Shown here: positions 12,142-23,626 of the stretch, one piece after another
Position numbering within the stretch: the first letter of the stretch is position 1
How the letters are laid out: every line of letters starts with the position of its first letter
DNA from: Deltaproteobacteria bacterium
GTDB taxonomy: Bacteria; Myxococcota; UBA727; VGSZ01
Assembly (NCBI GenBank): GCA_016177705.1
Contig: JACOUT010000008.1
Coordinates: 1 to 64,000 of the forward strand
DNA length: 64,000 bases
Reading direction: 5' to 3'
Notes under the pieces: model-generated
What the model was told of the DNA's origin: nothing
The model's database searches: none
The model's input: the letters and a program-made list of their open reading frames with translations, nothing else
Translations under genes and position numbers: made by a program

Positions 12142-15100
12142 ATGAGAAAAATTGGATTCACGACTCGACTCGGGATCGCGCTCACGCTCGGTCTCCTCGC
12201 AGCGCCGTTCGTCGTCGGCGCCTGCAACTGCAACCCGCCCAACGAGGGCGAAGGCGAGGGTGAGGGCGAGGGCGAGGGCGAGGGCGAGGCCGTTCTCGCG
12301 ATCTCGGCCGCGACCCACGACTTCGGCTCCGCTACGGTGGGCACCGGCGGCTCGTCGTTCAGCTTCACCATCACCAACACCGGCGACGGTGTCAGCGGAG
12401 CGGTCGAGGTTTCGATCGCGGGCGCCGACTACCAGGTGTCCGACACCTGCAGCACGCTCAACGCTGGCGGCACCTGCAGCGTCGACGTCACTTTCCTGCC
12501 CACCGCGACGGGCACTCGTACTGGCACGCTGAACGTGTCGGCCAACCCCGGCGGCACCGTTTCCGCGAGCCTTACCGGCGAGGGCACCGGCGAGGGCGCG
12601 CTCTCGATCGCGCCCGGCGCCTACCTCTACACCGGCACCGTCCTCGTTGGTGACACGCACGCGGATGACGCGTCGTTCACCATCACCAACAACGGTGATG
12701 GCCCGACCGGCAACCTGAGCGTCGGCCTCGGCGGTACCAACCCGACCGACTTCGACATCGCGACCGACACCTGCAACGGGCAGTCGCTCGACGCGGGTGC
12801 CTCCTGCACCATCACGGCCAGCTTCACGCCGACCGCGACCGGCTCGCGCAACGCCACCATCTCCATCCAGGGCACCCCGGGTGGCACCGTCACCGGCGCG
12901 CTCACCGGCACCGGCGTGTCCGCCGCGTTCCTGTCCTCCAGCGTCGCGCTGCAGCCCTTCGGCACGGTCATCGTCGGCCAGCAGAGCTCGCTCGCCACCC
13001 TGACGGTGACGAACACGGGCGGCACCGCCTCCGGCGCGCTCTCGCAGACCATCAGCGGCACCGATGCCGGCGAGTTCGAGGTCGTCACGGGGTCCAACTG
13101 CAACGCGGCGCTCAGCGCTGGCGCGTCGTGCTCGGTGTTCCTCCGATTCAACCCGACCTCGGCCGGCTCGAAGACCGCAACCCTGAACGTCTCGGCCAAC
13201 CCCGGCGGCGCCGTCGCGGTCACGCTGCTCGGCACCGGCCAGACCATCGGCGACATCGAGGTCGACGACAGCCTGTTCGCCTACTCCGACACCATTGTCG
13301 GCCAGGTGAGCACGGCGCACGTCTTCACCATCACCAACAACGGCGGAACGGCAACCGGCGCGCTCAACGCGGTCATCGGCGGCCTCAACTCCGGTGACTT
13401 CAGCTTCTCCGCGGGCGGCAACCTCTGCCAGGGCGCGACACTGGCCGGGGGTGGCGGCACCTGCACGGTTAGTGTGCGCTTCTCGCCGCAGACCGCGGGT
13501 GCACGCCAGGCCGACCTGATCGTCACCGGCGCACCCGGCGGCACGGTCACAGCGGCCCTCACCGGCAACGCCATCGGCGCCGCGGCGCTGGCGCTCGACG
13601 ACACAGACCACGACTTCGGTCAGATCGCGACCGACAGCAGCAGCGCAGCCTACGTCTTCACGCTGTCGAACACCGGCGGCCAGGACTCGGGGACGCTAGG
13701 CATCAGCATCACCGGCGGCAGCGCGAGCCAGTTCAGCTTCACCGAGACGTGCGCCACGACGCTGGCCGCGACCACGAGCTGCACCATCGCAGTCACCTTC
13801 GCGCCCACCAGCGTCGGTGCCAAGAGCGCGACCCTCAGCATTTCGGCGGCTCCGGGCGGCGCGTTGACGGCGGCGCTCAACGGCACCGGGTTCGAGCGCG
13901 GCCGCGGCTTCTCGTCGAACCCCGCCACTCTCGCGTTCAACACCTTGTTCATGGAGCCCGGCCTGACGCCGAACAGCCAGGCCCTGACGTTCACGGTCAC
14001 CAACACGAGCCAAAACGACATCAGCGGCAACATCACCGTGTCCGAGGGCGCGACCGACCCGGGCGGCCACTTCTCCCACACGACGACCTGCCCCGCCGCT
14101 TCAGGCCTCTCTCCCGGCGGGACCTGCACCGTTACCGTGACCTACAACCCCGCGAGCGAGGGCACCCACGCGGCCACCTTCACCGTGACCGGCACGCTGC
14201 CGCTCGAGACCGTCGCCGTGCCGGTCCAGGGCACAGGTCAGCGCGGCCTTGAGATCACGGTGCCCGCCGATGACAGCCTCGAGTTTGGCAACGTCGCCGA
14301 AGGCAACAGTTCGACGTCATCGGTCACCATCCGGAACAACTTGACGACGAACCAGAACACCGGCACGCCCGTTGAGGCCGGTGACTTTGGCGCGGCCCAG
14401 GAGTTCTACTACGCGAACACGGGCGATCCGGCGCGCTGCATCAACCAGACCCTCACGCCCGGCCAGACCTGCACGGTGGTGCTGCGCTTCTCGCCCCCCG
14501 CGGGGTCCGCGGGCACCTCGTTCGGTACCGGCGTGGACGAGCTGACCTTCACCGGAGGCGGTGGTGGTGTGCAAGCCTCGGCGCTGCAGATCACCGGCAG
14601 CTCGGTGAACCCGCTGACAGTGTCGTTCCCGGTCGGCAACGCCGACACGAACTTCGGCGACGTGCTGCTCGGCACCGTGAGCGCCGCGCGCACCGTGACC
14701 ATTCAGAACGCCGCTGGGCAGACCACCGGCGTGCTGAACACCGAGCTCTCCAACGACAATGAATTCATGATCATCTCCGACGGCTGCGCGGGCCTCACGC
14801 TCGACGCACAGGAGGAGTGCGACATCCAGGTGGTGTTCATGCCGAACACCTCCGTGGCAGCCACCGCCGATATCATCGTCTCCGACCGCCTGAGCGGTGA
14901 CTCGGTCACGCACAACCTGGACGGCAACGGCCAGACGCCGGCGAACCTGACGCTGACCCCCGGGTCCGCCGCGCTTGGAGTCGTCGATCTCGGTGCCACC
15001 GCGACGTCGGGGACATTCACCATCCGGAACACCGGCGAGCAGGCCGCGGGCGCGCTGGCGTTCACCGACCCCGCCGACGATTACACTCGCGTCGCTCCGA

Positions 15101-17454
15101 CTGCGGCAGGTCAGTGCCTGTTCAACGCCGCCAGCACCAGCCTTGCCGGAGATGACGGTGTGGCCGGCGCCGGCAACGACCAGTGCACGTTCACCGTGAC
15201 CTTCGCGCCCACGGCGACCGGGGCAAGGACCGGCGCGATCACCGCGACCGCCACGCCCGGGACCACCGGCCTGTCGGCGACCTTCACGGGCACCGGCGAC
15301 CCCGCCCTCACCATCGCGATCGTCGGTGCCGAGTTCGGCGCGGTGAACGTTGGCAGTTCCGCGCAGCGGAACTTCCTTGTCACCAACACGAGCACGGTGG
15401 CGCAGACCGTCGGTGCCCCGACGGTGATGGCCCACACGGACCCCGTGACCAACCCAGGCGATAGCCAGTTCACCGTCACGGGCAACAACTGCGCAACGGT
15501 CCCGGCCGGCCAGACCTGCACGATTCAGCTGACCTTTACGCCGGCGGTGATCTCCGGCCAGGGCAACAATAGAGGCGCAGGCTTGCACGTCATCGCCGGC
15601 GGCAACGCCAACAACTTTGCGCACGCGGACACCACCGGCTCCATTGTGACGGGCGCAGATCTCGAGTTCGACGATGTCGCCTCTGCGCAAGGGCTTGTCG
15701 ACCTCGGCACCGACCCGGCGGGCGGAGCGGCGGGCGAAGCTCGCAGCTTCGTTCTCAGGAACACCGGCGGGCAGACCAGCTCGGTGCCCGTCATCACGAC
15801 ATCCAGCACCGATTGGACAGTCGCCCACGTTGACGACAGCGGGACGTTGCCGTGCAACACCGCTCTGACGCCGAACGACTTCTGCACCCTGACCGTGACG
15901 TTCGCCCCCACGACTGCCGGTGCGCACAGCTTCGCGGTGACGGCTACCGCCGCGCAGGGCGGCACCGCCGAGGACGTCGACTTCACCGCTGTGGGCCTTG
16001 CTACCACGGGCCTGGTCATCAACAACACTGATCACTACTTCGGCAGCGCTACGGAGGGTACCGGCGGGTCGGCGACCTCGTTCACCATCAGCAACCCGGC
16101 GACCGGCACGAACATGCTGCTGCCCTCCATCCTCATCGCGACCACCAACAACGGCAGCACCGCGTCGACCGACTTCACACGAGTCGCGGTGTTGGGTGGT
16201 GAAACTGAATGCGTCTCGGGTGCAGCCTTCAACGCCGGCCAGAACTGCCAGGTTCGCGTGCAGTACACGCCCGGCTCTGGCGGCGCCAAGACCGCGTTCC
16301 TGCGCGTGACCGGAGGCGGCAACCCGTACTCTGTCCTGCGCGGGGATGCCCCAACCCGCCCGAACATTGTGATCACCGACGCCGCCCCGACCGTGGCGCC
16401 GGTGTGCTCGCCCGCGGGCACCAACTTCGGCAATGTTCCGCTCGGCACCAGCATCTGGTCGAGCGTGGCTACCGCGGTCACCTGCACGTTCACGCTGACC
16501 AACAACGGCCAGACCAGCGCAGGTGCATTGGCGGTTAGCGCCCTCACCAATGCGACCGGAACCGCCGCCGGCGAGTTCGTCACCGCAGGCTGCAACACGG
16601 TCGCGTTGGGGCCGACACAAACCTGCTCCCTGGCGGTCACCTTCGACCCGAGCGACATCTCCGCCCCGGGCCCGGAGACGGCAGCCAAGTCGGCCACCTT
16701 CACGGTCCAGACCGCGGGTGGCGCGAGCGGTGGTCTAGCGTCGACGACCTTCAACCTGAGCGGCGTGGGTCAGGACCCCGCGGCTCTGACGATCTCGCCA
16801 GCAACCCTTACCAACAAGGGCAACCGTGCGGTCGGCAACACCGGCGACACCGCCACGACGTTCACCGTCTCCAACGGGGCCGGCCTCGCGACCGCTGACG
16901 GGATGCACATCATGCTCGACAGTGACGTGAACTACGCGCTGGTCGGCGGCACCTGCGTGACCGACGACCTCGGGACGGCGGCGGTAAATGAAGGTACCGC
17001 GCTGACCGGCGGCGGGAGTTGCACGGTCCTGGTGCGCTTCCTGCCAACGGTTCTCGGACCCTTGACCGACCAACTGCAGGTCCACGCAGACACCGGAGAG
17101 CTCACCGGCGACCTGACCGGCATTGGTACCTCGAGCCTGACCACGACCGACACCGACTTCGGATCCATCGCGGCCGGCGGACAGGTTCAGCGCACCATCG
17201 TGATCACCAACCAGTCGAACTCCGCGTCGGGCCTGCTGCCAACGATGATGTCGAATCCGGCGACCAGCGATAGCGAGCAGTTCTCGGTCATCAGCAACAC
17301 CTGCACGAATGGAGTCGCTGGCGGTGGCACCTGCCAGGTCGTCGTCGCCTTCGTGCCGACGACGGGTGTGGGTGGCCGTGCGGCGACGGTGACCGTCGGC
17401 CCGGGTGCGCCCAACCAGGCGCAGTCGGCACTGATCGGCAACGTGATCCCGTGA
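12142..17454 (+). CDS. Giant lipoprotein of about fifteen anchor-D/ASH-like Ig repeats
   Basis: This 1770-residue protein starts at an ATG after GGGGAGAGAG. A signal sequence with the lipobox VVGAC puts the lipidated Cys at residue 28, followed by a short NCNPPNEG and an EGEG linker. About fifteen tandem repeats of roughly 100-115 residues follow. Each has the pattern FGxxxVGxxSxxxxFTITNTG, a Cys pair bracketing xLxAGGTC, VTFxPTxxGxxxxTLxVxAxPGG and a closing LTGTG. This is the choice-of-anchor D / ASH-like immunoglobulin fold. Such proteins are exported surface or extracellular scaffolds. The paired cysteines suggest one disulfide per repeat. The function is not known, and adhesion or matrix binding is inference. 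No sortase or secretion partner lies alongside. It is transcribed alone and ends at a strong terminator. Confidence 0.9.
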   Translation: MRKIGFTTRLGIALTLGLLAAPFVVGACNCNPPNEGEGEGEGEGEGEGEAVLAISAATHDFGSATVGTGGSSFSFTITNTGDGVSGAVEVSIAGADYQVSDTCSTLNAGGTCSVDVTFLPTATGTRTGTLNVSANPGGTVSASLTGEGTGEGALSIAPGAYLYTGTVLVGDTHADDASFTITNNGDGPTGNLSVGLGGTNPTDFDIATDTCNGQSLDAGASCTITASFTPTATGSRNATISIQGTPGGTVTGALTGTGVSAAFLSSSVALQPFGTVIVGQQSSLATLTVTNTGGTASGALSQTISGTDAGEFEVVTGSNCNAALSAGASCSVFLRFNPTSAGSKTATLNVSANPGGAVAVTLLGTGQTIGDIEVDDSLFAYSDTIVGQVSTAHVFTITNNGGTATGALNAVIGGLNSGDFSFSAGGNLCQGATLAGGGGTCTVSVRFSPQTAGARQADLIVTGAPGGTVTAALTGNAIGAAALALDDTDHDFGQIATDSSSAAYVFTLSNTGGQDSGTLGISITGGSASQFSFTETCATTLAATTSCTIAVTFAPTSVGAKSATLSISAAPGGALTAALNGTGFERGRGFSSNPATLAFNTLFMEPGLTPNSQALTFTVTNTSQNDISGNITVSEGATDPGGHFSHTTTCPAASGLSPGGTCTVTVTYNPASEGTHAATFTVTGTLPLETVAVPVQGTGQRGLEITVPADDSLEFGNVAEGNSSTSSVTIRNNLTTNQNTGTPVEAGDFGAAQEFYYANTGDPARCINQTLTPGQTCTVVLRFSPPAGSAGTSFGTGVDELTFTGGGGGVQASALQITGSSVNPLTVSFPVGNADTNFGDVLLGTVSAARTVTIQNAAGQTTGVLNTELSNDNEFMIISDGCAGLTLDAQEECDIQVVFMPNTSVAATADIIVSDRLSGDSVTHNLDGNGQTPANLTLTPGSAALGVVDLGATATSGTFTIRNTGEQAAGALAFTDPADDYTRVAPTAAGQCLFNAASTSLAGDDGVAGAGNDQCTFTVTFAPTATGARTGAITATATPGTTGLSATFTGTGDPALTIAIVGAEFGAVNVGSSAQRNFLVTNTSTVAQTVGAPTVMAHTDPVTNPGDSQFTVTGNNCATVPAGQTCTIQLTFTPAVISGQGNNRGAGLHVIAGGNANNFAHADTTGSIVTGADLEFDDVASAQGLVDLGTDPAGGAAGEARSFVLRNTGGQTSSVPVITTSSTDWTVAHVDDSGTLPCNTALTPNDFCTLTVTFAPTTAGAHSFAVTATAAQGGTAEDVDFTAVGLATTGLVINNTDHYFGSATEGTGGSATSFTISNPATGTNMLLPSILIATTNNGSTASTDFTRVAVLGGETECVSGAAFNAGQNCQVRVQYTPGSGGAKTAFLRVTGGGNPYSVLRGDAPTRPNIVITDAAPTVAPVCSPAGTNFGNVPLGTSIWSSVATAVTCTFTLTNNGQTSAGALAVSALTNATGTAAGEFVTAGCNTVALGPTQTCSLAVTFDPSDISAPGPETAAKSATFTVQTAGGASGGLASTTFNLSGVGQDPAALTISPATLTNKGNRAVGNTGDTATTFTVSNGAGLATADGMHIMLDSDVNYALVGGTCVTDDLGTAAVNEGTALTGGGSCTVLVRFLPTVLGPLTDQLQVHADTGELTGDLTGIGTSSLTTTDTDFGSIAAGGQVQRTIVITNQSNSASGLLPTMMSNPATSDSEQFSVISNTCTNGVAGGGTCQVVVAFVPTTGVGGRAATVTVGPGAPNQAQSALIGNVIP

Positions 17455-17478
17455 CCTGAGGTCGACTCCGGTCGACCT

Positions 17479-17514
17479 GGAAAGCCCCCTCCCTCGGAGG
17501 GGGCTTTCCTTTTC
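17479..17514 (+). terminator. Rho-independent terminator after the giant lipoprotein gene
   Basis: The perfect stem GGAAAGCCCCCTCC / GGAGGGGGCTTTCC with a 3-base loop spans 17479-17509 and is followed by TTTTCC. It lies 25 bases after the stop codon. Confidence 0.9.
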
Positions 17515-17628
17515 CGTTGATCCGCAAGGCCGAGGGGCGCTCGCGGGAATGGTCCCCTCTTCGGGGGGCGTCTTCGTAGCTCGCGCTCATCAGTCGCGGT
17601 GGTTCGTCGCGGCCGCAGCCCGCGACGG

Positions 17629-18015
17629 CTACCACAACCGGCGAACGCCGTAGGACTCGAAGATCCGCTCGCTACTGACCAGCATCATTTGCTCGGCGTT
17701 GGCTTGCGCGATCAGCATCCGGTCGAACGGATCCCGGTGGTCGCCCGCGAGCAGCCCGGCAGCTTGCGCGTGCCCGAGCGTGATGGGCAGAGCCAAGAAC
17801 GACTGCGAGGCGACGACCCCGACGAGGTCGTCGACGATCGCGCTTGCGCCCGGGAGCTTGCCGATCCGGAACTTGGTGGTGATCTCCCACGCGGATGCGG
17901 CGCTCACATAGACGTCGCTGTCGGCTGCGCCAATCGCGGCTCTTGCCTTGCGTGTCATTCGGGCGTCGCCGGCAACCCACCAGAGGAAGGCGTGCGTGTC
18001 GAGCAGCAGCCGCAC
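17629..18015 (-). CDS. vapC: PIN-domain toxin (VapC-like)
   Basis: The protein has 128 residues from the GTG start that gives MRLLLDTHAFLWW, the standard opening of this family. A TTG 21 bases upstream is an alternative that would overlap the antitoxin gene. The acidic residues of a PIN nuclease are visible: Asp6, Glu44 in SAASAWEITTK, and Asp95/Asp98 in HRDPFDRML. VapC-type toxins cut specific RNAs, often initiator tRNA or rRNA, and are held inactive by the partner antitoxin. The antitoxin gene ends one base before this start, so the two are translationally coupled. Confidence 0.88.
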   Translation of the reverse strand: MRLLLDTHAFLWWVAGDARMTRKARAAIGAADSDVYVSAASAWEITTKFRIGKLPGASAIVDDLVGVVASQSFLALPITLGHAQAAGLLAGDHRDPFDRMLIAQANAEQMMLVSSERIFESYGVRRLW

Positions 18016-18016
18016 G

Positions 18017-18250
18017 CTACCTGCCCCAGGCGGCAAGCTCGTCGTCCGGCAGCGGATCGAAGAAGCTGTCGTCGACCGTCACCACGCCGCGAAGCGCACC
18101 GAATCTGCGCTGGGGCTCGGCGCTCTCGACGGGCACGAGCTTCACCATCGGCCGCTTGCCGCGTGCGATCACGACCTCCTCGCCGGCGCACGCCCTCGCT
18201 ACCAGCCGGGAGAGCGACGTCTTCGCCTTGTGGATGGGAATGGGATCCAT
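18017..18250 (-). CDS. Phd/YefM-type antitoxin
   Basis: The 77-residue product begins MDPIPIHKAKTSLSRL and contains GEEVVIARGKRPMVKLVP, the Phd/YefM DNA-binding N-terminal pattern. The acidic C-terminal tail (DDSFFDPLPDDELAAWG) would bind the PIN toxin encoded immediately downstream. Antitoxins of this kind usually repress their own operon together with the toxin. No clear operator palindrome is visible in the 45 bases between this gene and gcvP. Confidence 0.87.
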   Translation of the reverse strand: MDPIPIHKAKTSLSRLVARACAGEEVVIARGKRPMVKLVPVESAEPQRRFGALRGVVTVDDSFFDPLPDDELAAWGR

Positions 18251-18295
18251 GGCCAGGTCATCCTAGCCAGGCCAGCCCGGTCCTGCAATTCGGGC

Positions 18296-21139
18296 CTACC
18301 CCTCGACCGACTGGCACACGCACACGAGCTTCCGGTCGCCCGCGACGTTGTTGAGCCGCCCCACGGCCGGCCACAGCTTGCTCTTGCGCGTCCACGCCGT
18401 CGGGAAGGCCGCTTTCTCGCGGCTGTACGGTCGCGTCCACGCGTCCGCACACACCACGTGCATCGTGTGCGGCGCGTGCTTGAGCACGTTGCCCTCGCGC
18501 GGCTGCGCCCCGCTCTGCACCTCGTCGATCTCGGCGCGGATCGCGATCAGCGCGTCGACGAAGCGGTCGAGCTCCGCCTTGGGCTCGCTCTCGGTCGGCT
18601 CCACCATCAACGTGCCCACGACCGGAAAGCTCAGCGTGGGTGCATGGAAGCCGTAGTCCATCAGCCTCTTGGCGACGTCCTCGGCCTCGATGCCCGCGCT
18701 CTCCTTGAGCGGCCGCAGCTCGAGGATGCACTCGTGCGCCACGCGCCCGCTCTTGCCGGCGTAGACGGTCGGGTAGTGCCGCTCGAGCCGCTTGGCGACG
18801 TAGTTGGCCGACAGGATGGCGACCTTGGTCGCGTGCGTCAGCCCCGCGGCGCCCATCAGGCGGATGTACGCCCACGAGATCAGCGCCACCGACGCGCTGC
18901 CCCAAGGCGCCGCCGAGATCGCGGGCACGGCCTGCTTGCCGCCGACGCCGACACACGGGTGCCCGGGAAGGAAGGGCGCCAGGTGCGCGGCGACGCAGAT
19001 GGGGCCGACGCCCGGCCCGCCGCCGCCGTGCGGGATGGCGAAGGTCTTGTGCAGGTTGAGGTGGCAGACGTCGGCGCCGATGGTGCCCGGCCGGGTGAGC
19101 CCGACCTGCGCGTTCATGTTGGCGCCGTCCATGTACACTTGGCCACCGGCGTCGTGGACGGTCTTGCAGAGATCCTGGATCTCGCCTTCGAACACGCCGT
19201 GCGTCGACGGGTAGGTCACCATCAGCGCGCACAGCGTCGCCGCATGCTCGCGCGCCTTGGCGTGCAAGTCCTCGACGTCGATGTTGCCGCGCGCGTCGGT
19301 CTCGACCACCACCACCTTGAGCCCGGCCATCACCGCGCTCGCCGGGTTAGTGCCGTGCGCGGAGCGCGGGATCAGCACCACGTCGCGCTGCGCCTGGCCG
19401 CGGCTTCGATGGTACGCGCGGATCACCAGCATGCCCGCAAGCTCGCCCTGGGAGCCGGCGTTCGGCTGCAGCGACGTCGCGGCGAAGCCCGTGATCTCGG
19501 CGAGCCACTGCTCGAGGTCGCGCACGATGACGTCGTAGCCCGCGCGATCCTCGGCCGGGCAGAAGGGGTGCAGCTTGCCCCACTCGGGCCAGGTGATTGG
19601 CAGCATCTCGGTGGCCGCGTTCAGCTTCATGGTGCAGGAGCCGAGCGGGATCATGCCGTGGACCAGCGAGTAGTCCTTCAGCTCGAGCGACTTGATGTAG
19701 CGCAACAGCTCGTGCTCGCTGTGGTGGCTGTTGAAGACGGCATGCGTCAGGTAGCTCGACGTGCGCGTCAGCTCCTTCTGCCAGCGCAGGTCGACCGTGC
19801 CCTTGGTCGGGCCGGTGCCGCCGGCCGCGAAGCTCTCGACCACGGCGTCGACGTCGGCAGGAGTGGTGGTCTCGTCGAGCGCGACGCTGAGCAGCGAGCC
19901 GCCCAGGCGCCGCAGCGTGATGCCGCGGGCGCGCGCGGCGTCCCAGATCTTCTGCGCGCTCGCGCCTGCGTCGACCACGACCGTGTCGAAGAAGCTCGCG
20001 TGCTTCGGCAGGTAGGCCTTCGCCGCCAGCTTGTCGGCCAGGCCCTTGGCGAGCCCGTGGACGCGCTCGGCGATCGCCTTGACGCCTGCGGGCCCGTGAT
20101 AGACGGCGTACATCGACGCGATCACCGCGAGCAGCACCTGCGCGGTGCACACGTTCGAGGTCGCCTTCTCGCGGCGGATGTGTTGCTCGCGCGTCTGTAG
20201 CGCCATGCGCAGCGCGCGGTTGCCCTGCGCGTCGGTCGAGACGCCGATGAGGCGTCCGGGCATCTGGCGCACATGCGCGTGCTTGGTGGCGAGGAACGCC
20301 GCGTGGGGGCCGCCGAAGCCGAGCGGCACGCCGAAGCGCTGCGTCGAGCCGATGACGATGTCAGCGCCGATCTCACCTGGCGGTGTGACCAGCGCGCATG
20401 CGAGCAGGTCGGTGGCGACGACGACGAGTTGCCCGGCCTTGTGCGCACCCTCGACGAACGTGCGCGCGTCCCACAGCCGACCTTCGGTCGACGGGATCTG
20501 CACGAGCGCACCGAGCCACGGCTGCGACGACTGGTAGCTCGCCGGATCACCGACCACGATCTCGATGCCGATCGGCTCCGCGCGCCCCTGGATGACCGCG
20601 ATGGTCTGCGGGTGGCAGCCGGCGTCGACGAAGAAGCGCTGCGTCGCGTCCTCGCCACGCAGCCGGTGCACCATGGTGATGGCCTCGGCGGCGGCCGTGC
20701 CCTCGTCGAGCAGCGAGGCGTTCGACACCTCCATGCCGGTCAGGTCGCACACCATGGTCTGGAAGTTGAGCAGCGCTTCCAGCCGACCCTGCGAGATCTC
20801 TGCTTGGTACGGCGTGTAGGCCGTGTACCAGGCCGGGTTCTCGAGGATGTTTCGCAGGATGGGCGAGGGCGTGACGCAGTCGGCGTAGCCGGCGCCGATC
20901 ATCGCCCTGGTGATGCGGTTCTTGCCAGCGATGCCACGCAGCTCGGCGAGCAGCTCATGCTCGGCCAGCGGGGCCGGCAGCGAGAGCGGCGCGGTCAGGC
21001 GGATGCCCTTGGGCACCGTCTCGTCGATGAGCGCCTCCAGCGAGGGCAGCCCGAGCACCTTGACCATGTCGGCGATGTCGGCGTCGTCGAGGCCGACGTG
21101 ACGATCGACGAACTGCGCTGCGTGGTGACGCGACTCCAT
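18296..21139 (-). CDS. gcvP: Glycine dehydrogenase (decarboxylating), P-protein
   Basis: This single-chain P-protein has 947 residues, the usual length of the fused (not two-subunit) form. With PLP it decarboxylates glycine and passes the aminomethyl group to lipoylated GcvH. The PLP lysine is Lys698 in [20 protein letters not shown]. The N-terminal half carries the paralogous fold ([34 protein letters not shown]). It is the last gene of folD-gcvT-gcvH-gcvP. A gap of 28 bases separates it from gcvH. Confidence 0.98.
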   Translation of the reverse strand: MESRHHAAQFVDRHVGLDDADIADMVKVLGLPSLEALIDETVPKGIRLTAPLSLPAPLAEHELLAELRGIAGKNRITRAMIGAGYADCVTPSPILRNILENPAWYTAYTPYQAEISQGRLEALLNFQTMVCDLTGMEVSNASLLDEGTAAAEAITMVHRLRGEDATQRFFVDAGCHPQTIAVIQGRAEPIGIEIVVGDPASYQSSQPWLGALVQIPSTEGRLWDARTFVEGAHKAGQLVVVATDLLACALVTPPGEIGADIVIGSTQRFGVPLGFGGPHAAFLATKHAHVRQMPGRLIGVSTDAQGNRALRMALQTREQHIRREKATSNVCTAQVLLAVIASMYAVYHGPAGVKAIAERVHGLAKGLADKLAAKAYLPKHASFFDTVVVDAGASAQKIWDAARARGITLRRLGGSLLSVALDETTTPADVDAVVESFAAGGTGPTKGTVDLRWQKELTRTSSYLTHAVFNSHHSEHELLRYIKSLELKDYSLVHGMIPLGSCTMKLNAATEMLPITWPEWGKLHPFCPAEDRAGYDVIVRDLEQWLAEITGFAATSLQPNAGSQGELAGMLVIRAYHRSRGQAQRDVVLIPRSAHGTNPASAVMAGLKVVVVETDARGNIDVEDLHAKAREHAATLCALMVTYPSTHGVFEGEIQDLCKTVHDAGGQVYMDGANMNAQVGLTRPGTIGADVCHLNLHKTFAIPHGGGGPGVGPICVAAHLAPFLPGHPCVGVGGKQAVPAISAAPWGSASVALISWAYIRLMGAAGLTHATKVAILSANYVAKRLERHYPTVYAGKSGRVAHECILELRPLKESAGIEAEDVAKRLMDYGFHAPTLSFPVVGTLMVEPTESEPKAELDRFVDALIAIRAEIDEVQSGAQPREGNVLKHAPHTMHVVCADAWTRPYSREKAAFPTAWTRKSKLWPAVGRLNNVAGDRKLVCVCQSVEG

Positions 21140-21167
21140 CGGCGGCTCCTGCTGCTCGGTCGAGGTG

Positions 21168-21560
21168 CTACTTGGCGGTCTTCTGCAACAGCGCCGTGTA
21201 GGCAGCGGCGTCCATCAGCGCGTCGTAGGCCGCGGCGTTGGCCGGCTTGACCTTGATCATCCAGGAGGCGTCGTAGGCGTCCTTGTTGACGCCCTCGGGT
21301 GCTGCCACCAGCGGGCCGTTCACCTCCACCACCTCGCCGTCGAGCGGCGCGTACAGGTCGCTCGCCGCCTTGACGCTCTCGATGACGCCGAAGGCCTTGC
21401 CCTTGGTGATCTTCTTGCCCGGCTCGGGCAGCTCGAGGAACACCACGTCGCCGAGCGAGGCCTGGGCGTGGTCGGTGATGCCGACCACGATGACCTCACC
21501 CTGCTTCTTGGCCCACTCGTGCTCTTCGGTGTAGCGGCGGTCGTTTGGAACCTTCGACAT
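21168..21560 (-). CDS. gcvH: Glycine cleavage system H protein
   Basis: This 130-residue carrier protein holds the lipoyl-lysine site at Lys64 in [13 protein letters not shown]. The N-terminal [14 protein letters not shown] is typical of GcvH. It shuttles the aminomethyl and reduced lipoyl arms between the P, T and L proteins. The L protein (dihydrolipoyl dehydrogenase) is not encoded in this window, nor is a lipoate ligase. It starts 9 bases after gcvT ends. Confidence 0.98.
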   Translation of the reverse strand: MSKVPNDRRYTEEHEWAKKQGEVIVVGITDHAQASLGDVVFLELPEPGKKITKGKAFGVIESVKAASDLYAPLDGEVVEVNGPLVAAPEGVNKDAYDASWMIKVKPANAAAYDALMDAAAYTALLQKTAK

Positions 21561-21569
21561 GGTCTCTCC

Positions 21570-22688
<1,119 letters not shown>

Positions 22689-22705
22689 CGAGCGTCCTCG
22701 TGCAA

Positions 22706-23569
22706 TCAGGTGAGGCCGAGCCGCCGCGCGTGCGAGGTCAGCGTGTTCTGCATCAGCATGGCGATGGTCATGGGGCCCACGCCGCCGGGCACCGGCGTGA
22801 TCGCGCTCGCCACCTCGGACGCCGTGGCGAAGTCGACGTCGCCGCACAGCTTGCCCTCGGCGTCGCGGTTGATGCCGACGTCGATGACCACCGCACCCGG
22901 CTTGATGGCGTCGCCCTTGATCATGCGCGCGCGCCCCACGGCAGCGACGAGCACGTCGGCCTCGCGCACCACCGACGGCAGGTCGCGCGTGCGCGAGTGG
23001 GCGATGGTGACGGTGGCGTCGCGCTGCAACAACAACTGCGCCATCGGCTTGCCGACGATGTTGGAGCGGCCGACCACCACGGCGCGCGCGCCCCGCAGCT
23101 CCACCTTCTCCTCGTCGAGCAGGCGCAAGCAGCCGAGCGGCGTGCACGAGACGAACCCTGGCATGCCGAGCACCAGGCGCGCCACGCTCTCGGGGTGGAA
23201 GCCGTCGACGTCCTTGTCGGGGTCGATAGCGCGCAGCACGGCGCGGTCCTCGATGGCCTTCGGCAGCGGCAGTTGCACCAGGATGCCGTCGACGGTCGCG
23301 TCGGCGTTCAGCTTGGCGATGAGCGCGAGCAGCTCGGCCTGGCTGGTGGTGTCGGGCAGCTCGTGGTGGAAGCTCTCGATGCCGGTCTCGGCGGCCGCCT
23401 TGCGCTTGTTCTTGACGTAGGTGTGGCTCGCCGGATCGTGGCCCACGAGCACGGTGGCGAGGCCGGGGGCGCGCAGGCCCTTGGCGCGGCGCCGCTCCAC
23501 CTCGGCCTTGACCTCGCCTCTGACCTTGGCGGCGACCGCCTTTCCGTCGATGATGCGCGCGCTTGCCAT
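22706..23569 (-). CDS. folD: Methylene-THF dehydrogenase / methenyl-THF cyclohydrolase
   Basis: The ATG gives [20 protein letters not shown] and 287 residues, the standard FolD size. The bifunctional enzyme oxidises 5,10-methylene-THF and hydrolyses methenyl-THF to 10-formyl-THF. Visible motifs are the YVKNKRKA catalytic lysine region, [11 protein letters not shown], the Rossmann [12 protein letters not shown] and [15 protein letters not shown]. As first gene of the gcv operon it converts one-carbon units from glycine cleavage. The 57 bases upstream are too short for a glycine riboswitch. Confidence 0.97.
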   Translation of the reverse strand: MASARIIDGKAVAAKVRGEVKAEVERRRAKGLRAPGLATVLVGHDPASHTYVKNKRKAAAETGIESFHHELPDTTSQAELLALIAKLNADATVDGILVQLPLPKAIEDRAVLRAIDPDKDVDGFHPESVARLVLGMPGFVSCTPLGCLRLLDEEKVELRGARAVVVGRSNIVGKPMAQLLLQRDATVTIAHSRTRDLPSVVREADVLVAAVGRARMIKGDAIKPGAVVIDVGINRDAEGKLCGDVDFATASEVASAITPVPGGVGPMTIAMLMQNTLTSHARRLGLT

Positions 23570-23593
23570 GAACGCTCGATCACCCTTGCACCG

Positions 23594-23608
23594 CCCCTTG
23601 GCAAGGGG
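23594..23608. promoter_or_regulatory. Palindrome in the folD/nitroreductase intergenic region
   Basis: CCCCTTGGCAAGGGG is a perfect 7+1+7 inverted repeat in the 57-bp region between two divergent genes. The one-base centre makes it unlike a terminator hairpin and more like a repressor operator. Which regulator binds is unknown. Confidence 0.45.
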
Positions 23609-23626
23609 TTTCCACGGAGGCCCTTC

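Noticed and set aside
14317..16620. A 767-residue minus-strand open frame.
   Set aside because: It is opposite the repeat lipoprotein, whose plus-strand repeats are clearly conserved unit by unit.
17948..20200. A 750-residue plus-strand open frame.
   Set aside because: It is opposite gcvP and the toxin-antitoxin genes, which have complete family motifs. The frame has no recognisable domain.
23570..23626. A glycine riboswitch upstream of the gcv operon.
   Set aside because: Only 57 bases lie between the divergent starts, too short for the aptamer, and the conserved core is not present.
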